57,109 bases of DNA. Source: an uncultured Pelagibacteraceae bacterium. Lineage in GTDB: Bacteria > Pseudomonadota > Alphaproteobacteria > Pelagibacterales > Pelagibacteraceae. The notes beneath the pieces were generated by a model, which worked only from the letters and a program-made list of their open reading frames with translations, searched no databases and was not told the DNA's origin. This document shows positions 31,072-40,127 of the stretch, one piece after another; the stretch's first letter is position 1, and every line of letters begins with the position of its first letter. Where the stretch lies: positions 1 through 57,109 of the forward strand of contig CACOWO010000004.1 of the NCBI GenBank assembly GCA_902630925.1, given 5' to 3'. The position numbers and the translations under genes are program-made.

Positions 31072-32930
31072 TGGCTAACGTAAAAACTCACGTTGAAGAA
31101 AGTGACATTCTTATTATCGGTGGCGGTATGGCTGGTACAGGAGCCACATTTGAAGCTAGACATTGGGGAAGAGATCTAAAAATAGTTTGTGTTGAAAAAG
31201 CTAACATCGATAGAAGTGGTGCTGTAGCTCAAGGTCTTTATGCAATTAATTGTTATATGGGTATGCAGTGGGACGAAAATCAACCCGAAGATCATGTTAG
31301 ATACGCACGAAATGATTTAATGGGAATGGTTAGAGAAGATTTAGGTTATGATATGGCTCGTCACGTAGACTCAACAGTTCATATGTTTGATGAATGGGGC
31401 TTACCTATGATGAAAAATGAAAAAACTGGAAGGTATTTAAGAGAAGGTAAGTGGCAAATCATGATACACGGTGAAAGCTATAAACCAATCGTTGCAGAGG
31501 CTGCAAAAAAATCTGCTGACAAAATTTATAACAGAATAATGATTACTCATCTTTTAATGGATGATGAAAAAGAAAATAGAATTGGTGGTGCAGTTGGTTT
31601 TAATATGAGAACTGGCGATTATCATGTTTTTAAAGCAAAGGCTGTAATTGTTGCAGCAGGTGGAGCTTCACATATTTTTAAACCAAGAGCAGTTGGTGAA
31701 GGAATGGGAAGAACTTGGTACGCTCCTTGGAGCAACGGTTCTGCTTATGCACTTCCAATAGCTGTTGGTGCTAAAATGACTCAAATGGAAAACAGAATTG
31801 TTTTATGTAGATTTAAAGATGGCTATGGTCCGGTTGGAGCTTACTTCCTTCATTTAAAAACTTACACACAAAATGCTAATGGTGAGAATTATGAAAAAAA
31901 ATGGTATGAACAAACTAAATCATTAGTTGGAGAATATATTGATCATCATCCAACACCCACATGTTTAAGAAATCATGCTTTTATTCAAGAAGTGCAAGCT
32001 GGAGGTGGACCAATTCACATGGTGACTAAAGAAGCCTTCCAAGATCCTCATTTAGAAACTGTAGGTTGGGAAAACTTTTTAGGTATGACGGTCGGTCAAG
32101 CTGTTGTTTGGGCTTCACAAAACATTGATCCAAAATACACAAATCCAGAACTTACAACTTCAGAACCTTATGTAATGGGTTCGCACGCAACATGCTCTGG
32201 AGCTTGGGTAAGTGGACCAGAAGACTTATCTCCTCCAGAATATTTTTGGGGTTACAACAGAATGTTAACTGTTGATGGATTATTTGGAGCAGGCGACACT
32301 GTAGGCGGAAGTGCACATAAATTTTCTTCTGGATCTTTCACGGAAGGAAGATTAGCCGCAAAAGCCGCTGTGAAATATATCGAAGATAAAAAAGCAGATG
32401 GAATTAAAGTAAGCGATAAACAATATAAAGATTTAAAAGAAGTTATCTATAAACCTCTAGAAAATTACACAGTAGGCAGAAATGAAATAACAGGTGGAAC
32501 TGTATCTCCAAGTTATATTTCTCCTATTCAAGGGCTACAAAGACTTCAAAGAATTATGGATGAGTATGTTGGGGGAATAGCCACAAATTATATGACTAAT
32601 GAGAACATGCTTAATAGAGGTCTAGAATTATTAAAATGGTTAGAAGAAGATTTAGAAAATGTTGGTGCTGAAGATTACCACCAACTTATGAGAGCATGGG
32701 AATTAAAACATAGAACTATTACTTCGCAATGTGTAACAGAGCATACTAAATTTAGAGAAGAAACTAGATGGCCAGGTTATTATTATAGAGGTGACCATCT
32801 TAAACTTGATGATGATAATTGGCATTGTTTAACTGTTTCAAGACGTGACCCTAAAACTAAAAAGTTTACAATGGAGAAAGTTCCAGTTTATCATATTGTA
32901 GACGAAAAGAAGGAAAAGAAAGCTTCATAA
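31071..32930 (+). CDS. aprA: Adenylylsulfate reductase alpha subunit
   Basis: The 619-residue FAD protein begins ILIIGGGMAGTGATFEARHW, with DRSGAVAQGLYAINCYMG following. The substrate pocket regions MIHGESYKPIVAEAAKK, GSHATCSGAWVSGP and GLFGAGDTVGGSAHKFSSGS are well conserved with AprA of SAR11 and sulfur oxidisers. It uses FAD in the cytoplasm to convert sulfite plus AMP to APS. The sulfite would come from SuyAB and Xsc encoded nearby. It is preceded immediately by aprB and followed by a small conserved gene. Confidence 0.97.
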   Translation: MANVKTHVEESDILIIGGGMAGTGATFEARHWGRDLKIVCVEKANIDRSGAVAQGLYAINCYMGMQWDENQPEDHVRYARNDLMGMVREDLGYDMARHVDSTVHMFDEWGLPMMKNEKTGRYLREGKWQIMIHGESYKPIVAEAAKKSADKIYNRIMITHLLMDDEKENRIGGAVGFNMRTGDYHVFKAKAVIVAAGGASHIFKPRAVGEGMGRTWYAPWSNGSAYALPIAVGAKMTQMENRIVLCRFKDGYGPVGAYFLHLKTYTQNANGENYEKKWYEQTKSLVGEYIDHHPTPTCLRNHAFIQEVQAGGGPIHMVTKEAFQDPHLETVGWENFLGMTVGQAVVWASQNIDPKYTNPELTTSEPYVMGSHATCSGAWVSGPEDLSPPEYFWGYNRMLTVDGLFGAGDTVGGSAHKFSSGSFTEGRLAAKAAVKYIEDKKADGIKVSDKQYKDLKEVIYKPLENYTVGRNEITGGTVSPSYISPIQGLQRLQRIMDEYVGGIATNYMTNENMLNRGLELLKWLEEDLENVGAEDYHQLMRAWELKHRTITSQCVTEHTKFREETRWPGYYYRGDHLKLDDDNWHCLTVSRRDPKTKKFTMEKVPVYHIVDEKKEKKAS

Positions 32931-32936
32931 AGTTTA

Positions 32937-33287
32937 ATGGAGTTGCTAGAAAAATCCGATAAAGAGATTAAAGATATTGCTCAGCCAATTTGGGATAATT
33001 TAGTTAAATCATCAAATATTAAAGATTACGGTGGCTTTACCAGAGATTTTTCATCACAAATGCTTTATGGAGCAAATGAAGTTGAGCTTGGAAAACAATG
33101 GGCTAATAATAAATTACTTACAAGTCTTTCAGAAAAACAGGAATTTATTGGTACAATAAGAAGAAACCAATTTATTACTGTCCTCTATAAACAAACAAGC
33201 CAAACAATGCCTGGTGAATTTCTAGGCAGGCTAGTTTTAGGTGAAGAGGATGGTCTTGTAAAAGTTTTTGGAGCTACAATTTATTAA
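32937..33287 (+). CDS. Small conserved protein downstream of aprA
   Basis: The 116-residue protein has no signal peptide or membrane segment. It shows a helix (LLEKSDKEIKDIAQPIWDNL), YGGFTRDFSSQM and a strand-rich end with RRNQFITVLYKQT and FLGRLVLGEEDGLVKVFGAT. I do not recognise a family; the profile could be a cystatin/NTF2-like fold. It lies 6 bp after aprA and before the TauE-type exporter, so it likely belongs to the sulfite-oxidation operon, perhaps as a sulfur carrier or assembly factor. There are no Cys residues. Confidence 0.7.
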   Translation: MELLEKSDKEIKDIAQPIWDNLVKSSNIKDYGGFTRDFSSQMLYGANEVELGKQWANNKLLTSLSEKQEFIGTIRRNQFITVLYKQTSQTMPGEFLGRLVLGEEDGLVKVFGATIY

Positions 33288-33326
33288 GATTGACAACTTA
33301 ATGTTTCAGGCATAATCCTAATATTA

Positions 33327-34430
33327 ATGCTCGAAATTTACCTTCCTATAGCCCAAGTAAATATAGATATTTTTCTTCTTTTATTTTTAAGTTTAGCTGT
33401 TGGAGTACTATCTGGCTTGTTCGGTGTAGGTGGAGGTTTTCTAATGACTCCTTTTCTCATCTTCATGGGAATACCTCCTGTGTATGCTGTACCGAATGAA
33501 GTTAACAATATTCTTGCAACATCTGTCTCTGGTTCGTTAACTCATTGGTACAAAAAAACTTTAGATTATAAAATGGGATTAATGATAGTTTCAGGCGGAG
33601 TGGTGGGAACTATCATAGGCATTATGACATTTACTTTTTTTTCAGAAATTGGAAAAATAAGTTTAATAATTTCTTTGCTGTATATGTATCTTTTAGCAAT
33701 TGTCGGTACGTTGATGTTGATCGAAGGCATAAAAGAAAGAAATCGTTTAAGATCCAAAACTAAAACTAGACAAAAATTACATGATCACAATTGGCTACAA
33801 GGTCTTCCATTAAGAATGAGGTTTAATAAATCTAGACTGTACGAAAGTGCATTCACTCCTATTTTATTAGGACTTGTTGTTGGATTTGTTGCTTCAATGA
33901 TGGGAATTGGTGGAGCGTTCTTAATGGTTCCAGCTATGATTTATATTATTGGAATGCCAGTAAAATTAATTCCAGGTACTTCTTTGTTTGTTACAGTTTT
34001 TATCAGTGCAGTCGTAACAATCTTACATTCATTTAATTATGGCACGATTGATCTATTTCTAGTGGTTCCTCTAATTCTTGGATCAATAGTTGGAGTTCAA
34101 GTTGGACAAAAGATTGGTCAATTTCTAGATAGTAATGAGCTTAAATCTTTATTTGCAATGCTTTTAATAACAGTCGCTATTGCAATTGCTTATGACTCTT
34201 TTTTTAGAGAAAAAACAGGATTTAACGGAAATAAAGTTGATGCTCCTGAATTGAATAGCTTAGCAGAATTTATCGTAAAAATTTCTAGTGAAGTGCCTTT
34301 TCTATATGGAGCTTTTGCAATTATACTTGCAGTGGTGCTTGGAGCATTAATGGCTTGGTTTAGAAAAATTATTCACGATTTAAGATACAAAAAACCTAAA
34401 CAAGAAGAAGTAAAATTCCCAGTTAAATAG
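33327..34430 (+). CDS. tauE: TauE/SafE-family sulfite exporter
   Basis: The 367-residue membrane protein has two repeats of a GGAF-like motif: SGLFGVGGGFLMTPFLIFMG (about 30-49) and MMGIGGAFLMVPAMIYIIG (about 191-209). There are eight or more helices and a large cytoplasmic loop rich in Arg and Lys between repeats. TauE homologues export sulfite or sulfoacetate during sulfonate catabolism. It is placed directly after the apr genes, so sulfite overflow is the most likely role. A 2-bp gap separates its stop from the convergent SuyB gene. Confidence 0.82.
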   Translation: MLEIYLPIAQVNIDIFLLLFLSLAVGVLSGLFGVGGGFLMTPFLIFMGIPPVYAVPNEVNNILATSVSGSLTHWYKKTLDYKMGLMIVSGGVVGTIIGIMTFTFFSEIGKISLIISLLYMYLLAIVGTLMLIEGIKERNRLRSKTKTRQKLHDHNWLQGLPLRMRFNKSRLYESAFTPILLGLVVGFVASMMGIGGAFLMVPAMIYIIGMPVKLIPGTSLFVTVFISAVVTILHSFNYGTIDLFLVVPLILGSIVGVQVGQKIGQFLDSNELKSLFAMLLITVAIAIAYDSFFREKTGFNGNKVDAPELNSLAEFIVKISSEVPFLYGAFAIILAVVLGALMAWFRKIIHDLRYKKPKQEEVKFPVK

Positions 34431-34431
34431 T

Positions 34432-35598
34432 TTAAGCACTTCTATAAAGCTTTGTCATCACAAATTCTCTATGACCTAAAGCTTCAGCACACGTTAGTCT
34501 TCCGTTAGCAACTTTTAAAGTTGTTTCGATTAATTTATCACCTGCTTGATCGAGATTCATTTCTCTTGATAAAATTTTTGAAACATCACAGTCAACGTGT
34601 TCACTCATTAATTTAGCTGTTAAAGGGTTTGCAGTAAGTTTAACAACAGGTTCTATCGGATTTCCTATAATATTTCCTTGTCCAGTTGGGAAAAGATGAA
34701 TGTTAAATCCCCCAGCTGCTTGAAGGGTAACGCATTCTGCTGCTGCTGACGAAGTATCCATGAAATATAAACCTTTACCTTTTTTTGGTTCTTCTGCTGG
34801 CTCCAAAACATCTATAAATTTTCTTGAACCTATTTTTTGAAAATTTCCAAAAGCCTTCTCTTCAATAGTTGTCAATCCCCCAGCAATATTTCCTGCAGTA
34901 GGTTGGCTTTCTGACAAATCATCTGTTGCTTCTTTTAAAATGAAATCATTATACTCGCTCCAAGTCTTCATAAATTTTTTCTGAGCTTCAGGTGTAGCAC
35001 CCCTCTTTGCACAAACCTGTTCTGCTCCAGTTAATTCAGATGTTTCCCCAAAACATAAATGAACTCCTAATGGTTCAAGTTTGTCCATTAAATTACCAAC
35101 AGTAGGATTAGAAGCTAAACCCGATGTAGTATCGGACTCTCCACATTTAACTGAAATCCATAAATCACTAAGAGGACATTCTTCTCTTTGTTTTTCAGAT
35201 GCCCACATTGAAAATTCTTGAGCTTTTTTTGATGCTTTCATAATTGTTTGAATATCTCCACTTCGCTCGATGTGAAAACCCTCAACTGGCTTTCCTGTTT
35301 CAGCTATTCCATCGACAATTTTTTTTGTCCACTTTGGTTCTATTCCAATTACAATAACAGCGGCAACGTTTGGATTTCTACCTGTACCAATCATTGTTCT
35401 AAAATGTAATTCTAAATCTGCACCAAATTGTAATCTTCCATAAGAATGAGGTAATGCTATTGTTCCTTTAATATTATTTGCAACTGCTTCAGCGCAAGCG
35501 TTAGAGATATCATCTACAGGAAGAATGATTACGTGGTTTCTTGTTCCAGCTCTTCCATTTTCTCTTTTATAACCTAAAAAACTTTTTGGAATTTCCAT
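34432..35598 (-). CDS. suyB: UxaA/altronate dehydratase-type protein, probable (2R)-sulfolactate sulfo-lyase large subunit
   Basis: The 388-residue protein is of the altronate/galactarate dehydratase C-terminal family: [20 protein letters not shown] (9-28), [20 protein letters not shown]-type segment ([17 protein letters not shown]), [18 protein letters not shown] and [20 protein letters not shown]. The length equals SuyB, and it is paired with a separate SAF-domain subunit. SuyAB cleaves (2R)-sulfolactate to pyruvate and sulfite. The function is suggested by its position between the Apr genes and xsc; a sugar-acid dehydratase is the alternative. Confidence 0.75.
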   Translation of the reverse strand: MEIPKSFLGYKRENGRAGTRNHVIILPVDDISNACAEAVANNIKGTIALPHSYGRLQFGADLELHFRTMIGTGRNPNVAAVIVIGIEPKWTKKIVDGIAETGKPVEGFHIERSGDIQTIMKASKKAQEFSMWASEKQREECPLSDLWISVKCGESDTTSGLASNPTVGNLMDKLEPLGVHLCFGETSELTGAEQVCAKRGATPEAQKKFMKTWSEYNDFILKEATDDLSESQPTAGNIAGGLTTIEEKAFGNFQKIGSRKFIDVLEPAEEPKKGKGLYFMDTSSAAAECVTLQAAGGFNIHLFPTGQGNIIGNPIEPVVKLTANPLTAKLMSEHVDCDVSKILSREMNLDQAGDKLIETTLKVANGRLTCAEALGHREFVMTKLYRSA

Positions 35599-35605
35599 AT
35601 TTAGT

Positions 35606-35893
35606 TTACCATTTTTTTGTTTTTACGTTATGAACGTGAACGTGTTCGCCTTTTTTAATTTCCTTAACTACTTTTCCAATATCATGACCGTACTTAAAAA
35701 TTGTGTCTCCAACCTTAAGGTCTTTTAGTGCAATTTTGTGACCTAAAGGAACCTCATTTGCGGATGGGACCTTAACAGTTTTATCGTTTTCCATTATCCA
35801 TGCACTGCAATCTTGGCCTTTTTTAGTGGTTTCTATTACAACAACTCCCACGTTATCTTTTTCATCATGTATGATTAGATCGGGCTGTGACAT
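35606..35893 (-). CDS. suyA: SAF-domain protein, probable (2R)-sulfolactate sulfo-lyase small subunit
   Basis: The 95-residue SAF-domain protein ([60 protein letters not shown]) is the separate N-terminal half of the altronate-dehydratase architecture. The HVHN near the C terminus supplies the metal-binding His residues of the family. It lies 7 bp upstream of suyB and is divergent from xsc (75 bp), so both can respond to the same signal. See suyB for the reaction. Confidence 0.77.
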   Translation of the reverse strand: MSQPDLIIHDEKDNVGVVVIETTKKGQDCSAWIMENDKTVKVPSANEVPLGHKIALKDLKVGDTIFKYGHDIGKVVKEIKKGEHVHVHNVKTKKW

Positions 35894-35914
35894 AAAAATA
35901 TCTAATGGATATAG

Positions 35915-35932
35915 ACTAAAATTTAGTATAAT
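35915..35932 (+). promoter_or_regulatory. Palindrome overlapping a TATAAT box before xsc
   Basis: ACTAAA-A-TTTAGT (35915-35927) is a perfect 13-bp palindrome touching a consensus TATAAT (35927-35932), 31 bp before the xsc ribosome binding region. The -35 side is weak. A repressor could control both divergent units here. The palindrome is all A/T but for two bases, so chance is possible. Confidence 0.45.
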
Positions 35933-35968
35933 GAAAGCTAGATTTCAAAAAACTTTTTAAGGAGATTT

Positions 35969-37750
35969 ATGGCTAAAATGACAACAGAGGAAGCTTTTGT
36001 AAAAGTTTTACAAATGCATGGTATTGAACATGCTTTTGGTATTATCGGCTCCGCGTTTATGCCTATTTCAGATATTTTTCCAGATGCAGGAATTACTTTT
36101 TGGGATGTAGCTCATGAGACTAATGGCGGTTTAATAGCTGATGGTTACACTCGGGCTACTGGAAAAATGTCAATGGTAGTCGCTCAAAACGGACCAGGAA
36201 TAACTGGTTTAGTTACACCGATTAAAACTGCTTATTGGAATCATACTCCACTTCTTTTAGTAACACCTCAAGCTGCAAACAAAACAATGGGTCAAGGTGG
36301 GTTTCAAGAAGTAGAACAAATGAATTTATTCAAAGACATGGTTTGTTATCAAGAAGAAGTTAGAGATCCATCAAGAATCGCAGAAGTTCTAAATAGAGTT
36401 ATCGAAAAAGCCATTAGAGGTTCAGCACCAGCACAAATTAACGTCCCAAGAGATTATTGGACGCAAGTGATAGATATTGAGTTACCTCCTATTGTTAGAT
36501 TAGAAAGACAAGCTGGAGGTGCAGCAGCGATAGAAGAAGCAGCAAAATTACTATCTAATGCAAAGTTTCCAGTGATTTTATCTGGTGCAGGAGTAGTGAT
36601 TGGTGGAGCAATAAAAGATTGTGTTAAATTAGCTGAAAAATTAGACTCGCCTGTTTGCTCTGGTTATCAACATAACGACAGTTTTCCTGGAAGTCATCCT
36701 CTTGCTGTTGGTCCATTAGGTTATAACGGATCTAAAGCTGCGATGGAATTAATTGCAAAAGCAGACGTTGTTCTAGCCCTAGGTACAAGATTGAATCCTT
36801 TTTCAACATTACCAGGTTACGGAATCGATTACTGGCCAAAAAATGCAAAAATTATTCAAGTTGATATGAACTCAGATCGAATAGGTTTAACTAAAAAAGT
36901 TACAGTAGGTATTTGCGGGGATGCCAGGTTAGTAGCTCAACAAATATTAAGTAAATTATCTCCGACAGCAGGCGATACCGATAGACAGAAGAGAAAAGAT
37001 TTAATTCACCAAACAAAATCAGCTTGGTTACAAAAACTTTCAAGCCTAGATCATGAAGATGATGATCCAGGAACAGTATGGAATAAAGAAGCAAGAGATA
37101 GAGACAAAAATAGAATGTCTCCTAGACAGGCTTGGAGAGCTATTCAAGCTGGAATGCCTGAAGATGTAATTATTTCAAGCGATATTGGAAACAATTGCGC
37201 GATAGGAAATGCTTATCCAACTTTTGAAAAAGGAAGAAAATATTTAGCTCCAGGTTTATTTGGACCTTGCGGCTATGGTTTCCCATCTATTTTAGGTGCA
37301 AAAATTGGATGCCCTGACACTCCTGTAATTGGTTTTGCGGGTGATGGAGCGTTTGGAATTAGTATGAACGAAATGAGTTCATGTGCACGCGAGGAATGGC
37401 CTGCTATTTCAATGGTTATATTTAGAAATTATCAGTGGGGTGCAGAAAAAAGAAATACCACATTATGGTTTGATAATAATTTTATAGGCACAGAGTTAGA
37501 CCCAGAATTAAGTTATGCAAAAGTTGCTACAGCTTGTGGACTAAAAGGTGTCACAGTTAAGACTATGGAGGAGACCACAAAAGCAATAAAGCAATCATGC
37601 GAAGATCAAAAGAAAGGTATTACGACATTTATTGAAGTAATATTAAACCAGGAACTGGGTGAACCCTTTAGAAGAGATGCTATGAAAAAACCAGTTAGAG
37701 TGGCTGGTATTAAAAAAGAAGACATGAAACCTCAAAAGGGCCTAAACTAG
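35969..37750 (+). CDS. xsc: Sulfoacetaldehyde acetyltransferase
   Basis: Xsc is a thiamine-diphosphate enzyme converting sulfoacetaldehyde and phosphate to sulfite and acetyl phosphate. The 593-residue protein opens MTTEEAFVKVLQMHGIEHAF and GSAFMPISDIFPDAG. It has the catalytic-face segment AHETNGGLIADGYTRATGK and the ThDP-binding GDGAFGISMNEMSSCAREEW, with the family-specific RNYQWGAEKRNTTLWF. Length and motifs fit Xsc in preference to other ThDP enzymes. A strong ribosome binding site (AAGGAGA) precedes the ATG. No taurine transaminase is adjacent. Confidence 0.95.
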   Translation: MAKMTTEEAFVKVLQMHGIEHAFGIIGSAFMPISDIFPDAGITFWDVAHETNGGLIADGYTRATGKMSMVVAQNGPGITGLVTPIKTAYWNHTPLLLVTPQAANKTMGQGGFQEVEQMNLFKDMVCYQEEVRDPSRIAEVLNRVIEKAIRGSAPAQINVPRDYWTQVIDIELPPIVRLERQAGGAAAIEEAAKLLSNAKFPVILSGAGVVIGGAIKDCVKLAEKLDSPVCSGYQHNDSFPGSHPLAVGPLGYNGSKAAMELIAKADVVLALGTRLNPFSTLPGYGIDYWPKNAKIIQVDMNSDRIGLTKKVTVGICGDARLVAQQILSKLSPTAGDTDRQKRKDLIHQTKSAWLQKLSSLDHEDDDPGTVWNKEARDRDKNRMSPRQAWRAIQAGMPEDVIISSDIGNNCAIGNAYPTFEKGRKYLAPGLFGPCGYGFPSILGAKIGCPDTPVIGFAGDGAFGISMNEMSSCAREEWPAISMVIFRNYQWGAEKRNTTLWFDNNFIGTELDPELSYAKVATACGLKGVTVKTMEETTKAIKQSCEDQKKGITTFIEVILNQELGEPFRRDAMKKPVRVAGIKKEDMKPQKGLN

Positions 37751-37758
37751 TTAAAGAA

Positions 37759-38139
37759 ATGAAATCTAAGAGTTCCAATAAAAGCTTTGGCTTATTATTT
37801 TTTGTTGTCTTTTTAATAATAGGTTTATGGCCATTAAAAAATGCTGAAAATCTAAACTTTTATTTTATAACAGCTTCTATAATTTTCTTATTTTTAGGCT
37901 TAATAAATTCAAAACTTCTATCTCCATTAAATAAATCATGGATTAAATTAGGTGAAATATTAGGAATTATAATAGCACCGATCGTAATGGCATTGGTATA
38001 CTTTATAATTCTAACACCAATAAGTATTATTGTTAGAATATTTGGTAAAGACTTATTGGGTTTAAAGTTTTTAAAAGAAAAAGAAACTTATTGGATTAAA
38101 AGAAAAAAATCTCTTGGATCAATGAAAAGGCAATTTTAA
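37759..38139 (+). CDS. SxtJ-family membrane protein
   Basis: The 126-residue protein has three or four helices and the family-like pattern SFGLLFFVVFLIIGLWPL, LGLINSKLLSPLNKSWIKLG and ISIIVRIFGKDLLGLKF. SxtJ is a small membrane protein of the saxitoxin cluster, and homologues regularly sit beside NodU/CmcH-type carbamoyltransferases, as here. The function is unknown. It is followed with no gap by the DUF5989 gene. Confidence 0.8.
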   Translation: MKSKSSNKSFGLLFFVVFLIIGLWPLKNAENLNFYFITASIIFLFLGLINSKLLSPLNKSWIKLGEILGIIIAPIVMALVYFIILTPISIIVRIFGKDLLGLKFLKEKETYWIKRKKSLGSMKRQF

Positions 38140-38292
38140 ATGTTTGAATTTATAAAGGAATTTTGGGAATTTTTAAGAGAGAGAAAAAAATATTGGTTGT
38201 TACCGATAATAATAGTTTTGGCTTTATTCGGAATTTTGATTGTTCTTAGCCAAGGATCTGCAGTAGCACCATTTATTTACACAATATTTTAG
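38140..38292 (+). CDS. DUF5989 small membrane protein (SxtK-like position)
   Basis: The frame from the ATG at 38140 encodes 50 residues: MFEFIKEFWEFLRERKKYWL, a hydrophobic helix LLPIIIVLALFGILIVLS, then QGSAVAPFIYTIF. This is the DUF5989 pattern (amphipathic helix with aromatic residues, one membrane helix, then 'QGSAVAPFIY.LF'). It begins at the base after the SxtJ stop, and its last base is the first base of the carbamoyltransferase start (TAGTG), so all three are co-translated. Confidence 0.88.
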   Translation: MFEFIKEFWEFLRERKKYWLLPIIIVLALFGILIVLSQGSAVAPFIYTIF

Positions 38293-40127
38293 TGACTTCA
38301 ATATTAGGAATATCAGCATTTTACCATGATAGCGCGGCAGCAATTATTATAGACGGAAATATAATTGCAGCAGCTCAAGAAGAAAGATTTTCAAGGAAGA
38401 AACACGATTCAGGATATCCATTTCAGGCAGTTAAATATGTTCTGGAAGAATCAAATTTAAGTCTAAATGAGGTTGATCATATTGTTTTTTTTGAAAAACC
38501 ATTTTTGAAATTTGAAAGACTTTTAGAAACCTACATGGCATTTGCTCCAAAAGGTTTTAAATCATTCAGTTTATCTATGCCAATATGGCTTAGAGAAAAA
38601 CTTTTTCAAAAAAAATATCTTTTTGATAAGCTTAAAGAACATGACAAAAGTTTCAATGATATAACTAAAATCAAATTTTCAGAACACCATTACAGTCACG
38701 CAGCTAGTGCATTTTTCCCTTCACCATTTGAAGAGGCTATTGTTTTAACATTAGACGGAGTGGGTGAATGGGCAACCACCACTATAGCAGTCGGAAAAAA
38801 AAATAAACTTGAGATAATTAAAGAAATACATTTTCCTCATTCATTAGGATTATTATATTCGGCTTTTACCTATTACACAGGTTTTAAGGTTAATAGTGGC
38901 GAATACAAATTAATGGGACTTGCTCCATACGGCAAACCAATTTTTAAAGATATCATATTAGAAAAACTCATGGATTTAAAAGAGGACGGTTCTTTTAAAC
39001 TTGATATGAGATATTTCAATTATGCCACGGGATTGACAATGACTAATAATAAATTTTCTAAAATTTTTGGACAACCTGTTAGAGATCCAAAAAAAGATTT
39101 ATTAACACAATTTCATATGGATATAGCTTCATCAATCCAAGCTGTAACAGAAGAAATAGTATTAAGAATAACAAAAAATATCTTATTAAAATATAAAATA
39201 AAGAGTCTTTGTTTAGCAGGAGGAGTAGCTCTTAATTGTGTTGTCAATGGAAAAATTCTCAAGGAAAAAATATTTGATAATATTTGGATACAGCCTGCTG
39301 CAGGAGACGCTGGCGGATCTTTAGGCGCAGCTCTAGCTTACTGGCATCACGAATTAAAAAAACCAAGAAATGAATTTAAAGATCAAATGAAAGGTTCTTA
39401 CCTTGGACCTAAGTTTGAAAATGATTTTATTGAGCAAAAACTTAAATCATTAAATGCGAATTATAAAAAGTATAGTAGACAAGAAATGATTTCTCTAATT
39501 GCAAAAGAACTTTCTAATGAAAAAACTGTAGGCTGGTTTCAAGGAAGAATGGAATTTGGTCCTAGAGCACTTGGAGGGAGGTCAATATTAGCTGATCCAA
39601 GATCAGAAAAAATGCAAAAAGAATTAAACTTAAAAATTAAGTTCAGGGAAAGCTTCAGACCATTTGCTCCATCTGTTTTAAGAGAAGATGTTAATGAATG
39701 GTTTGAATTAAATGACGAAAGTCCTTATATGCTACTAGTTTCAGAGGTAAAAAAAAATAAGCAAATCAAAATGAGCGCAAAGGATGAAAAATTATTTGGT
39801 ATAGATAAATTAAATATTAAAAGATCAAGTGTTCCAGCAATAACGCACGTAGATTATTCAGCAAGAATTCAAACTGTACACAAGGAAACCAATCCAAGGT
39901 ATTATGACTTGATTACAGAGTTTAAGAAAAATACAAATTGTCCAGTTTTAGTAAATACTTCTTTTAATGTTAGAGGTGAGCCCATCGTTTGTTCTATTGA
40001 TGACGCATTTAATTGTTTTATGGGAACTAATTTAGATATTTTAGTGATAGAAGATTTTGTTCTATTTAAAAACCATCAAGACAAGTCATTAATTAAAGAT
40101 TACAAAAATAAATTTGAGTTGGATTAA
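38292..40127 (+). CDS. Carbamoyltransferase (NodU/CmcH/SxtI family)
   Basis: The start is GTG at 38292. The 611-residue protein has the N-terminal ILGISAFYHDSAAAIIIDG and AAQEERFSRKKHDSGYP with metal-binding His/Asp, HYSHAASAFFPSPFEEAI and LTLDGVGEW, and then the C-terminal YrdC-like carbamoyladenylate part with LAGGVALNCVVNGKI, EFGPRALGGRSILADPR and NTSFNVRGEPIV. It transfers carbamoyl from carbamoyl phosphate to a hydroxyl group. The acceptor is unknown; with SxtJ/DUF5989 it probably modifies a surface polysaccharide or small metabolite. It overlaps the M23 peptidase tail to tail. Confidence 0.92.
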   Translation: MTSILGISAFYHDSAAAIIIDGNIIAAAQEERFSRKKHDSGYPFQAVKYVLEESNLSLNEVDHIVFFEKPFLKFERLLETYMAFAPKGFKSFSLSMPIWLREKLFQKKYLFDKLKEHDKSFNDITKIKFSEHHYSHAASAFFPSPFEEAIVLTLDGVGEWATTTIAVGKKNKLEIIKEIHFPHSLGLLYSAFTYYTGFKVNSGEYKLMGLAPYGKPIFKDIILEKLMDLKEDGSFKLDMRYFNYATGLTMTNNKFSKIFGQPVRDPKKDLLTQFHMDIASSIQAVTEEIVLRITKNILLKYKIKSLCLAGGVALNCVVNGKILKEKIFDNIWIQPAAGDAGGSLGAALAYWHHELKKPRNEFKDQMKGSYLGPKFENDFIEQKLKSLNANYKKYSRQEMISLIAKELSNEKTVGWFQGRMEFGPRALGGRSILADPRSEKMQKELNLKIKFRESFRPFAPSVLREDVNEWFELNDESPYMLLVSEVKKNKQIKMSAKDEKLFGIDKLNIKRSSVPAITHVDYSARIQTVHKETNPRYYDLITEFKKNTNCPVLVNTSFNVRGEPIVCSIDDAFNCFMGTNLDILVIEDFVLFKNHQDKSLIKDYKNKFELD

